Assembly: GCA_018823125.1 (NCBI GenBank)
Contig: JAHJIW010000019.1
Coordinates: forward strand, 1 to 62,613
Reading direction: 5' to 3'
Source: Candidatus Margulisiibacteriota bacterium
Lineage (GTDB): Bacteria > Margulisbacteria > WOR-1 > JAHJIW01
Length of the DNA stretch: 62,613 nucleotides
The notes beneath the pieces were generated by a model. That model searched no databases and was not told where the DNA came from. It saw only the letters and a program-made list of their open reading frames with translations. Of this stretch, positions 24,001 through 26,283 are shown one piece after another (within the stretch, counting starts at the first letter, position 1; every line of letters begins with the position of its first letter). The position numbers were made by a program, and so were the translations under genes.

Positions 24001-26082
24001 ACAAGAAAAACTATCTTGGGTCGAAGTTCCGGTGGTTATGGTTGAGCCAGAAAACAAAAGATCGCTGGCGGATTCGATTGAAATACTTCCGCCGTTTGCG
24101 AGAGTGGTATCCGTAAAAAGATATGAGTTAGCGGATAAGGTTAAGGTGGTATTTATGTCTGGCACCCACGTGGTATTATCAAAATTTATATAACCAGCAG
24201 CGCTCAGGCTGAAGGATGCGAATGCGGCTCTTAAGTTAGCAACACCTTTGAAATAAGCGTTGTTATAACTTTCACTTGCAGTTTGAAAGTCCAGACCATC
24301 GAAGACGTAAATGTCGTTATCATTTTTATCCAGCCAGACGAAAGATCCGTTGTCACCGGGTTGACTGCTATTTCTTTTGGCTCCACCTAGGGCATTGGAT
24401 GCCGCATTCATTCCTTCTACCGTGACAGAGGTAGTATTAAATTGGATCAGTGCTCTTCCGCCGCCACCACCGCCACCACCCGCTGCCGGATTGCCATTGC
24501 CGCCTAGTCCACCTTGTACGCTAACGGTTCCGTTTCCGACATAATGTTCGCAGTTAATATGAACGGTACCGCCGGCACCGCCGCCACCTAACCAGCCGCC
24601 GGTTAATCCGCGGGCAAAAATTGAACCTTCATGGGTCACGGTTCCAGAAGCAAATATTTTTATTAATCCTCCGCCGGCTGATCCAGTAGATCCGCCACCT
24701 CCACTGCCGATTTGATCGGGGTAGAAGGGATCATCATAAGTGGGACCGGTGTCTGCAGTAGAACCGCCGTAGTCAATTCCTCCCTCTCCACCGTGACTGC
24801 CGCCGTTACCGCTTGAGCTTCCGCCGGGGCCCTGTTGCCCTGCATAGCCCCGTCCGTCGGCATTTAAAGAAGAATTTGAATCAATGTCTACGTTAACGGC
24901 ATTATTAATAATTACAATGCCATTAATGGTGCTGTTGACAAAGTTAAACGAAATATTGTCGGCACACGTAAAACTCCCTAACGATGAAGCAACTGTGGTG
25001 AAAGTTGAATCAGTAAAAGTAAGATCACTTCCCGATTCAATAGAAATAAACCCTCCGTTTTGCATGGTTAAACTTGAGAAAAGAAAAGAATTGGCGGATA
25101 GGGTCATGGTGGTATTAATGTTTGGTAGCCAGATAACGTTATCGAAGTTTATGTTATTGGTGGCAGTTAAACTAAAACTTTCTACTGAAGCTCTTACGTT
25201 TGCTGCATTTTTAAAATAGCAATTATTATAACTTGCAGTAGCGGTTTGAAAATCAAAGCCGTCAAAAACATATAAATCATTATCGTTCTTATCTAACCAG
25301 GCGAAAGATCCATTATCACCAGCTGTGCTACCATTTCTTAATGGTCCACCCAAGGCGTTAGATGCAGCATCCATCTCCGACTGTGAGAGAGCGGTAGTGT
25401 TATATTGGATCAGTGCTCTTCCACCACCACCCCCGCCACCACCTGCTGAAGGATTGCCATTCCCGCCTTGTCCACCTTGTACGATTATGGTTCCACTCCC
25501 GGCATAATGATCGCAGTTAATATTAATTGAACCACCAGAACCGCCGCCTCCTAACCAGCCGCCGACTTCTCCTCGAGCGGTGATTGAGCCTTCATTGGTA
25601 ACAATTCCTGAAGCAATAATAATAATTGCTCCGCCACCAGCTCCTCCAGTGCCACCGCCACCGCTTCCCTTTTGATAAGGATTAAATGGGTCACCATAAA
25701 TTGGCCCGGTGTCTGCGGTAGATCCACTATAGTCAATACCTCCGAATCCACCGTAGCTAGCGCCGTTTCCGCTGGTGCTTCCGCCGGGTCCTAGCTGGGC
25801 TGTGTAACCGGTATAGTTTGCGGAGATGCTTGATCCCACTTCGATGGTTAAATTGGTACACTCCAAAGTAACAATTCCGCTAAAGGTGAGGGTGGCGCCA
25901 TTTCTTATTGTAACCGTGTCGTAGACTTCGTGCGTATTGGTCCAAGTTGTAGGTGAATCAATAATTAAATCGGCAGCGTGAGCAGGGGAGGATAGTGCCA
26001 CAGAGGAAATGAATGCAAGAGAAATGCACGAAATAATCAGCGCAATAAATTTAAGTTTTTTTAGTCCAAAACTAAAAAGCAT
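1..26082 (-). CDS. giant secreted multidomain repeat (beta-helix/Ig-like) surface protein, C-terminus beyond window
   Basis: The frame starts with ATG at 26082 and stays in one register to position 1. I translated stretches along its whole length and met no in-frame stop or register change, giving at least 8,694 residues. Residues 1-37 form a signal peptide ending in AHA-A. In order from the N-terminus come: four Gly-rich repeats of about 320 aa; a fibronectin-III domain (about 21.98-21.68 kb); three right-handed beta-helix modules; TIG/DUF2341/lectin-like domains (17.85-16.4 kb); then eight further beta-helix modules alternating with Ig-like modules carrying 'PNGGE', 'ITW', 'YYSIDGG' and 'TDES' signatures. 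Beta-helix modules open with a DUF1565-like 'YYVDAATTEGN...GSxxNPWQTI' and close with 'NSPCIDSGDP...GSRADMG'. Composition is rich in Thr, Ser, Asn, Gly and Asp. An A/G-rich SD (AAGGAAAG) lies 11 nt upstream. An adhesin, stalk or surface-matrix role is inferred. The surface-anchoring C-terminus is not visible. Confidence 0.93.
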   Translation of the reverse strand, partial: MLFSFGLKKLKFIALIISCISLAFISSVALSSPAHAADLIIDSPTTWTNTHEVYDTVTIRNGATLTFSGIVTLECTNLTIEVGSSISANYTGYTAQLGPGGSTSGNGASYGGFGGIDYSGSTADTGPIYGDPFNPYQKGSGGGGTGGAGGGAIIIIASGIVTNEGSITARGEVGGWLGGGGSGGSININCDHYAGSGTIIVQGGQGGNGNPSAGGGGGGGGRALIQYNTTALSQSEMDAASNALGGPLRNGSTAGDNGSFAWLDKNDNDLYVFDGFDFQTATASYNNCYFKNAANVRASVESFSLTATNNINFDNVIWLPNINTTMTLSANSFLFSSLTMQNGGFISIESGSDLTFTDSTFTTVASSLGSFTCADNISFNFVNSTINGIVIINNAVNVDIDSNSSLNADGRGYAGQQGPGGSSSGNGGSHGGEGGIDYGGSTADTGPTYDDPFYPDQIGSGGGGSTGSAGGGLIKIFASGTVTHEGSIFARGLTGGWLGGGGAGGTVHINCEHYVGNGTVSVQGGLGGNGNPAAGGGGGGGGRALIQFNTTSVTVEGMNAASNALGGAKRNSSQPGDNGSFVWLDKNDNDIYVFDGLDFQTASESYNNAYFKGVANLRAAFASFSLSAAGYINFDNTTWVPDINTTLTLSANSYLFTDTTLANGGSISIESASDLLFSGSTITTGTSTQDSFSCSSNISFAFTDSTVNANTILDNAVNIMIDSNSTINADAMGYLKSAGPGGSTDGNGGSHGGVGGPRGSGSSSNTGPTYENPFNPCLPGSGGGNANGGTGGGYIILSASGTVSHEGTITADGSNGGNYGGGGSGGTVNINCNDYKGAGTITVKGGNGGWAASSGPGGGGGGRMLLQFNTTSLSQDNMDSATDARSGSGQVGGANGYYGSGVWYDKDTNELFVFDGIDFQTTSENYNNCYFKNAAYLMATQESFTLTSTNNMNFETANWYPSNNTLLHFIADTFVFTGNIFAIGGSVSFETSNDLTFTNSSISVGTPTTEAFTLNNNVNVTFNNCDIYANTIIDNAINIIVDASTNFYCSEKGFSAQQGPGGSVASGLSGAGASHGGLGGLGYPVNGTRGPTYESYSNPVMHGSGGGRTAGGTGGGLVLLTASDTIYHYGAIYTNAGNATAGWTYAGGGSGGSIKLDAPRIIGCGITQANGGNGSAGSSSSGGGGGGGGRIAFLATDYIEYCTVTNATVTRGTRGNSGAEYGEVGTIFGYYAQINSVSAMQLPGVEGKNILTFEADHPGDKNDLIAIVEYSTDAGTTWNRATTLSTLDADTWATQGDPWVINTNTYQVGTAEHYIETSAGANTVTSTNWDISSITGIETTEAKIRVTAMSYSLEVISGTIESSGFIWDTTAPTGLADFQVNTQDTNSISLTWTAANDPFSSEAYSQYIIWYGTIEADVENQTGSADDWTKTNDANLAGLASTSTTVTGLLANTQYFMKIFAYDDYFNSMTLNDINGTTESPGPDYYVDANATSGNITGDGSYGNPWQTITYALSQSSAGNTIHVATGEYSATMPGSVETFPITLSTTRKIVGPDTGTANVNGAGTSQHVFNVSSSNCTIEGLTISKTVSDYNYVPVYINSSNCKIINNIINRSGNSRSIQSTSSGTNALITGNTINAAGASQCLYIDGANSTFSYNTVYPGSNATSSGFYFLSNSDGFTVQSNTIEGSPAYNLIYATSSNGHITQNKIIGGGIGAWPAIGIEITNSTVTISSNEIRSMTDGILLANNCPSISIYNNTITKYSSDGIRINTTGGTASITKNIISAAPSLTSFTDGSVGIYHQAGSVSEGYNNIYNNDTSSYDLILDSTDQLTQYPRFVDPDNNNYYLYSDSPCVNPAAGIAYMGAYPPVAYSSGITTEGYVSGSGNDTTGDGSLGNPWRSITYAVATTEGTIYVMDGLYNTANGETFPINTGVYTQVLQYNTSTATVDAANNDAANQHVFVLGDSCTIEGLIIRSTTTTNDNYCIYSEGDNCSVFNNTINRSGQQCSIKFENNSTNALITGNIVNASGAGNYCIDVNGASAIIRNNEINTGSGNSSGIIFGNLADGSTLQSNTIIGSHNYDLITVGTYADNVTLNNNLIVGAGSYTDFGIRFSYCVNGTVTSNEVRNVDTGINLAAGNSGTFNIKENTIVKFTSNGIYITTATANIRNNIISASPYLNDFTNGSRGIYRTGGTVNENYNNIYNNDTNYDGTFSQGANDQIAQYPRFVNPTNNNFYLYSDSPCKNAADDGTFMGRYPAIGESSGITTEGYVSGTGNDTTGNGSIDNPWRSITHAVSTTEGIIYVMDGLYNDGNGESFPIKTGSYTQILQYATSTATLDAETNAQHVLQLGDTCTIEGITINFSTTTNAMYCLYVEGDDCDILNNIINRSGKQCSINIESNSTNAFINGNTIYSSNDGNECIEIDGTNAIITNNYIRTGSGNSYGIVFNGNADGFTLENNTIEGTTNYVVVDIWYNSGFTIKSNIIQGAGTGTDAGIRFSQSSNGTITSNEVRSTTDGIYSANGNTGTTTLNQNTIIKNTNGVHVNSGTANVKNTIIANDPDDAGGTGGAAGSRGLYQTAGTLNSQYNDIYGCETLYVGTVGDKTGDISLNSAFVDTSGNDYRLYEDSPCAGTGTPTGTNMGAYGTIEGLSFQVTIITPNGGESWEATVTNYITFEVNGSPTSANFYYSVDGGNTYTLIATNESATSPYAWLVPNDPTTEARIKMEILGSIATDESNGDFTIYYITPPSVYSISPNTGNNDEILNDVVITGETFADGAAVKLTKTGESDIDGTDVTFISDTQLTADFDLNGAALGYWSVVVTNPNTKTDTLTDGFEITYPPPTVTVVTPESGPTLGGTAVTISGSNFLPSGYQRTITVTNDGTAQTDFQVLVELNTAAIIGEGKMRSDGGDIRFYASDESTSLPYWIEVGTNTPNTRIWVKIPEILNGENTIYMRYGNLSDASQSSGTDTFIFFDDFEDGNIDGWVQYESGSVGIIADPAPPPGVTSNYSLQKYNAGDPNGGWRSLGTTIGLDHVFDARIYRFSGTNYDRLSIEKTTVYDGYGFFVNHANTIAIEERDNANPTTIGSTVAYDPPELSWYKSEFIMKSGGSFYLNLYDMDHNPLSNVPERTDSSFSSFDLVAVRGGTVYYVDDIRVRKYANPTITTYVGTNETGGTLQVRFGGTAATGIQYINSNTVTATTPAHIAGTIEVDVRNTDGQIGTLEAAFEFTEDLVGPTVTVEAPNGGEIYKGGNHIDVTWFATDESGIDYIRISYTTGGGWLTLATNEANDGVYDWKLPYITTTEALVKVEAVDDSPWHNIATDESNAYFTIDSTPPQVNLGQPIGGEILTGNTFYPITWEASDNISLEATPIRIQYSINNKATWNNIVTNEANDGSYLWLVPNNPTNEAFVKVLVQDAAGWIASDEGTASFTIEAAYAGPHYYVNAATTEGNLVGDGSINNPWQTLTWAESLTGIKAIIHIATGEYTTSMTGSSESFPINLGPDKTYIGAGTAWTTFEGGSSNIFNTADFTTIDSLYLNSSSGAPMCITVFGSQITIQNCAIENSAAAPGGTGIYVDASGSATTAVQISSCEVFSLYNGIHLSSGASAGPVTIESCNIHDNEYRNIYVDGWNNTVFITKNVLRDCPQNPFAGNYYGSIVMEDINTGSRYVTIDRNTIVKNKFGMVENNSTSANITVTNNIISNAPDGSAPEAGSVGIAGYVTNSYNDVYDNQTNYGVVSQGPGGITQLAKFRDVANDDYHLNYNSPCINTGDPTAESDPDGSRADMGAIPFDLTIPATIAVCVVQPNVKGTNLTGATTYEVMWRATSEASTPITSVGILYSIDSGANYNYITTEANTGSYIWMVPNVTTSAAYVKVGAFTAVSAATDESDNNFNITAQDFTGPVVTVEAPNGGEEIQGGATYNITWLATDPSGIDRILIYYATGEGWINLATNEANDGLYVWAVPSLDTAEALVKIEAVDSTASHNVGTDESDGYFIIDSTGPSEPILLTPPSGSTTSDATPTFTWEASTDNLTGIGSYEITISGITTETIGNITNWTISTPLSEGLHTWVVRARDRVGNWGDYSMAGSFTVSYETYVPSVEVITPNGGEIWKGGSSYDITWTATDESGIDEIRIYYSTGEGWVTIATQESNDGSYSWTIPTLSTTEALVKVEAIDASLNHNIGSDESNAYFTIDSISPEVTIGQPNGGEILTGYSYYNITWEASDNISLEANPISIYYSTDGKTSWNEIISGTANDGTHSWYVPNNPTSETWLRISAIDAAGWITSVESAASFTLEAAYSGPDFYVDASTTEGNVIGDGSIGNPWQTITYALTRTSSGAIIHIAAGTYSDTMTGSNETIPIPLSANRSYIGVGSNLATIESLSDTVLAPFENVTIEGVCVNDAGGNIAISVRYYNFNLRNSKIIGNNGYGIHFNGNTGGNQSGGRVTSCEVYNHYTGIYLYDFDTTSAVTIEGCDIHDSTENINIYAFDSPVTILKNVIRDGSSYGVRLRYIDSGNKYVTIDRNTIVRNNSYGIRGTDLAAGRVTVINNIVSYKPDGSDPGGSSYGIRTSIDIDNAYNNVYGNTYDFSDGADPGPGRISQLAQFINISNNDYHLSYNSPCIDSGDPSTETDPDASRADMGAFYFDLTVPGTIAVYVKAPNDGENLYGGDPYEVTWYATSDATSPVVDVDLYYSIDGGSSFTHITTEANDGSYIWTVANVSTTEAKIRVGAFTATDGATDESDYNFNISASIEVNLFTPDGGESWAATTTQNITWETTGPVTGINLYYSIDGGNSYTPIATNESDTGSYAWLVPNQLTTEAKVKIEALGSIATDESSGTFTITSSSYTGPHYYVDAATTEGNVVGNGSINNPWQTITWATSQTTNGAIVHIAAGEYSSSMTGSSESFPINLGGNRSWLGAGSSNTTIEAGNNSALKLYANTTLESLYIHYRGNNKGIETFGENTYITSCVASGEVTGSNTGIYFNGETGNNTGGRITSCEVTRASYGFQIVGNVSTKPVTIESCNLYGNEVQIYVYAWGSPITIRKNVVYSASGIGVGTYFYEMNQADREVLIDRNTIAKNQTGIRLNNCTSSYITIINNIICFDPDNLSTGTESYGLLSSPPGSSASSGYNNVYGNADNYFNVATGESSKTQIAQFRNAANDDYHLNYNSPCIDAGSPETEADPDGSRADMGALYFDETVPGTIAVYVSTPNGGETLTGFSAYEVTWYATKEGTPLNRVEIAYSIDNGTSFINIVTNEANDGSYSWAVPNTPTTEAKIRIGVFGSAATDESDGTFTILSGDTTTPLVTVEAPNGNEYWKGGISYNITWTATDESGIDEIRIYYSTGEGWVTIATNEANDGTYPWTTPLLNTTEALVKVLAIDSAPSHNVGSDESNSYFTIDSTVPTVEVGQPNGGEILTGKSFYNITWEASDNISLEANPISIYYSTDGKTSWNEIISGTANDGTHSWYVPNNPTSETWLRISATDAAGWISSAESAASFTIEAAYAGPHFYVDATTTEGNIWGDGSLSNPWQTISWATLETSDGAIIHIQPGTYSDSMTGSSESFPIDLGSNRSWLGTVLGTSLIEAGNSGGFICHDDTTIESLSINFAGNSNIGIEGSGQSINISDCTISGEAVNGNIGIYFVKVFATPAQYQTGGTISSCEVHSAYYGISLNCGGGGYTTTAVNIENNLVYNNSYAQINTAGWTSPVTIRRNLAYSNKTDSYGIIVFNSNAAVDINQNTVSKTKYGIEANGTSSNFVTVKDNIVCNAPDDISPTAGSYGIRVATGNSITNRYNNIYGNETEYVEDAAAGTGSISRLAQFTNISNNDYHLNNNSPCIDSGDPTSEADPDGSRADMGAFYFDLTIPNTVAAYVIEPNGGENLTGNTTYETTWYATSESGTPIAAIDIYYSIDGGSSFTHITNEANDGSYIWTVVNTSTDEAKLRVRASTAVSYATDDSDNNFDISASVEVNLITPNGGETWEALSYQNITWETTGPVTGINLYYSIDGGTSYSQFATNESDTGSYSWLVPNEVTTEAKVKIEALGSIATDESTGTFTITSSVVTTPTVTVEAPNGNEFWKGGVSYDITWFATDEAGIDEIKIYYTTGEGWITIATGEDNDGTYPWTTPLLNTTEALVRIEAVDSSPIHTVGTDESDTYFTIDSVSPEVNIGQPNGGEILNGKTFYNITWEASDNISLEANPISIYYSTDGKSSWNEIISGTANDGTHSWYVPNNPTSETWLRISAIDAAGWITSAESAASFTIEAAYAGPHFYVDASTTEGNVVGDGSINNPWQTITWSTMETSAGAIIHIAAGTYNDSMTGSSETFPIDLGTGRRLIGAGANLATIEAGISDGFHTYTNTTIESITIVFDGLKVGVHAFGSNTDIINAIVSHESGTLNSYCIRYNAVDGTSPGGNITNCTLRGANGGINLYNDNVANPTTTVSIEGCYIDVNNPQIAISYWDADITILRNVLIGSSNIGYGADLIYVNEVSGNTLIDRNTFVKCRTGIWSNSSAANVIFTKNNIISNAPDGGTPYNLSEGIEDDITTSIVNTYNDVFGNKENYKDFASPGTGDITQLPQFVDVANDDYHLNYNSPCIDSGSPETEADPDGSRADMGRYYFDLTVPGTIAVYVKDPNDGETLHGSDPYEVTWYATSEASTPILDIDIYYSIDSGSSFIHITNEANDGSYLWTVVNVSTDEGRVRVKANTAGSSAQDDSDDNFNISASIEVNLFTPNGGENWAATTTQNITWETTGPVTSINLYYSIDGGTTYNTIITGTDDDGIHPWQVVNNPTTEAKIKIEAIGSIATVESASTFTITAAPYAGPDYYVDAATTEGNVVGDGSATNPWQTISWATIETSAGAIIHIATGEYSSSMTGSSESFPINLGANRQWIGSGQGYTTIESGTLDCFITFANTTIESMTIHVSDTATNRNAIYAYGQNTHILNCTLTNESGTDNSYGIVFDAINGTLVGGQITNCDFSESYGGIRLLNDSSHNATAPVSIESCYIRARILQVILQYWTSDITIHKNVIYGGKVTGIGIMASNLHQQSGTTLIDRNTIVKNLYGVWSTSSSAEVITVTNNIISNSPDGTAYTNNSRGIWDQNTNSITNSYNDVYNNHYNYRDNASAGPGDITIIPEFIDVATNDYHLSYNSHCIDSGDPTAEADPDGSRADMGALPFDLTVPGTIAVYVLDPNGGESITGLTSYEVTWYATSEASTPITHVGILYSSNGGGAYSDVATNEANDGSYLWSVPNGKITQARIKVWAFTASDSASDESDSDFGITANIAMDLLTPDGGETWEALAFHDITWESEGTVSSVDLYYSIDGGTTYNTIITGTVDDGVHPWYVPNLPTTEAKVKITGHNFLLISSDESQAVFTILYTYPGPDYYVDAATTEGNVVGDGSPSNPWQTISWATTNTTNGAIVHIATGEYSSSMTGSSETFPIDLGTNRSWIGAGADYTIIDTGSVSALRCRANTTIESLFISYGGNNEHGIEALGQNTFITSVTVSGEGNVGSNGIYFNGNTGTLTGGRVTSCESYNSYRGIYLYNFNSSTAVTIESCLLHDNLGQIMVWKWGSQIDIIKNVLLDDKNGSNYGMYANEMTLGGILIDRNTIVKNQYGITVLASTGNRVITKNNIISNAPDGVSPQAGGYGIRDDNGTGIANTYNDVYGNETSYVDSAAAGLGEISQLPQFSSVSGDDYHLNYNSPAIDSGDPSTEDDPDGSRADMGTYPFNLSIPGTIAVYVKDPNGGESLTGGGTYEVTWYATKEGTPLTHIEISYSTNNGVSFTVAATNEINDGSYIWSVPQVATTEALIRVGAFGSAATDESDSIFTITYTPPYSGPDFYVDASTTEGNIVGDGSISNPWQTISWATQETSVGAIIHVATGEYSSSMIGSSESFPIDIGPSVTLIGAGTGATTIEGGSSYVFRTLSNATIEALQINFSGSYVGISVLSINADINNVNIRGTAQQGSGVQVIGTSSSGYAGGHITTCEVNECNTGITIGGNTSATHVTIESCTLYDNGDRNISISDFGAPITILKNVLRDCSGEALQDAAIYISGMNQAGREVTIDRNAIVQNVHGIYGSSVDAARLTITNNIISSYPDGSTPFGTSNGISIFIGSSANNTYNNIYGNVSNYGIAASEGTGEIHRLAQFRDITNNNFHLNYNSPCIDSGNPATEADPDGSRADMGAFYFNETITGTIAVYVINPNDGENLVGLGTYEVTWYATSEITTPIIDVDIYYSIDGGSSFTHITDEANDGSYIWTVVNASTDEARIRVKANTAGLSAQDNSDYNFNISASIEVNLITPDGGETWEALSYHNITWETTGPVTGVNLYYSIDDGANYTPIATNESDTGSYSWLVPNQVTTEAKVKIEALGSIATDESASTFTISSGDRTTPVVTVEAPNGGEEWMGGATYNITWYASDESGIDRILIYYTTGEGWITIATNEANDGSYSWTTPLISTSEARVSIEAVDSSPFHNVGTDESDANFTIDSEGPTAPNLVTPANSSVTTETTVTFTWEASTDNLTGIGSYEINLDGTLATQDATTLYTPPYTLTQGLHTWEVRARDRAGNWGTPSASWSFTVSSEAGRPSVEVIVPNGGEEWAGGTVHNITWIATDESGIDRILIYYSTGEGWISIATNEANDGEYPWTVPSLNTAEALVRIEAVDSSPHHLVGTDESDANFTIDSQAPS
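1480..15795 (-). repeat. eight beta-helix modules alternating with Ig-like modules (giant protein, second group)
   Basis: Beta-helix modules start near 15790, 13190, 11550, 9560, 7290, 5610, 3930 and 2570. Each runs about 350-360 aa to a closing 'GSRADMG' segment. One to five Ig-like modules lie between neighbours. These modules resemble the bacterial Ig-like repeats often matched to the Kre9/KNH family (family assignment from memory). Linkers such as 'PNNPTSETWLRISA' recur almost unchanged near 13.3, 9.7 and 7.4 kb. A further Ig block (1450 to 1) leaves the window. Confidence 0.8.
16400..17855 (-). other. TIG domains, one split by a DUF2341 + lectin-like insertion (giant protein)
   Basis: Near 17580 the protein reads 'TPESGPTLGGTAVTISGSNF', the first half of an IPT/TIG domain. 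From about 17490 it turns into a DUF2341-like segment ('LPYWIEVG', 'IWVKIP', 'MRYGN') and then a concanavalin/LamG-like stretch beginning 'FFDDFEDGNIDGW'. At about 16570 the TIG fold resumes with 'LQVRFGGTAATG' and 'TATTPAHIAGTIEVDVRN'. The insert is about 300 residues. A complete TIG-like domain precedes it (about 17855-17590). The split was read codon by codon in the giant frame. Confidence 0.75.
18130..21655 (-). repeat. three consecutive beta-helix modules (giant protein, first group)
   Basis: Three modules of about 390 aa start near 21655, 20470 and 19300. The second and third open with 'TTEGYVSGxGNDTTG', a variant of the 'YYVDA' opening, followed by 'GSxxNPWRSITxA'. Each contains many Asn/Ile/Val turns of the kind 'NNTI', 'SNEI' and 'GIYxx' typical of PbH1 parallel beta-helix repeats. 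Each ends with an 'YNNIYNND' segment and 'YLYSDSPC'. They follow each other directly, whereas later modules are separated by Ig-like domains. Confidence 0.75.
22490..25835 (-). repeat. four tandem ~320-aa Gly-rich repeats at the N-terminus of the giant protein
   Basis: Within the giant frame, Gly-rich blocks begin near 25835, 24865, 23905 and 22945, a spacing of about 960 bp. Each block opens with 'GPGGS' and 'GGSHGG'-like runs and ends in a polyglycine stretch followed by 'RALIQ' or a close variant. Between blocks lie about 170 residues with recurring 'YVFDGxDFQTA', 'YNNCYFKNAAN' and 'LTLSANSF' motifs. This is a long-period coding repeat, not a CRISPR or a DNA satellite. The polyglycine runs explain the CCG/CCA-rich tracts on the plus strand. 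Confidence 0.85.
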
Positions 26083-26126
26083 CTAAAAATTTTCTTTCCT
26101 TATTAAATTTCACCGGTTTCGCGATT

Positions 26127-26173
26127 ATCACCATTTTTTGGCGATTTCGGGCTATTTTTTATATAGCTTCGCC
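26127..26173 (-). promoter_or_regulatory. structured 5' leader with two mutually exclusive hairpins
   Basis: Helix A pairs 26127-26133 with 26139-26145 (7 bp, one wobble). Helix B pairs 26140-26144 with 26069-equivalent arm 26169-26173 and contains an inner 5-bp helix, 26151-26155 with 26163-26167. Both helices need 26140-26144, so they cannot form together. The layout resembles a switching leader, but I recognise no known riboswitch consensus. The structure ends about 45 nt before the start codon. Confidence 0.3.
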
Positions 26174-26194
26174 GCGTTTTTTAAATATTTTAAA

Positions 26195-26200
26195 ATTATA
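26195..26200 (-). promoter_or_regulatory. -10 box of the giant surface-protein gene
   Basis: The minus strand carries a perfect TATAAT here. No good -35 is visible at 16-18 nt. Transcription from it would begin near 26188 and give a leader of about 105 nt before the ATG at 26082. The upstream polX gene ends at 26284, so this promoter would uncouple the two genes. Confidence 0.4.
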
Positions 26201-26283
26201 ACATCTTTGATCGAAAATCCCATACATTATTTAAGGAAAATTTTTTACGATGGAAAAACGAGATTTTTAAAGGAGCGGAAAAA

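Noticed and set aside
1..26082. Many short open frames on both strands inside the giant gene (for example 5491-5895 plus and 23271-23585 minus)
   Set aside because: They are out-of-frame shadows of the repetitive giant frame, with low-complexity translations and no SD, promoter or recognisable domain. The giant frame is continuous through all of them.
1..26082. Regularly spaced repeats that could suggest a CRISPR array or DNA satellite
   Set aside because: Period and variation follow protein modules (about 270-bp Ig units and about 1,100-bp beta-helices), differences are mostly synonymous or conservative, and repeat units are far longer than CRISPR repeats.
26115..26175. Known riboswitch (c-di-GMP, preQ1 or fluoride) in the giant-gene leader
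   Set aside because: The helices are present but the conserved core bases of these classes that I know are not. Kept only as an unassigned leader.
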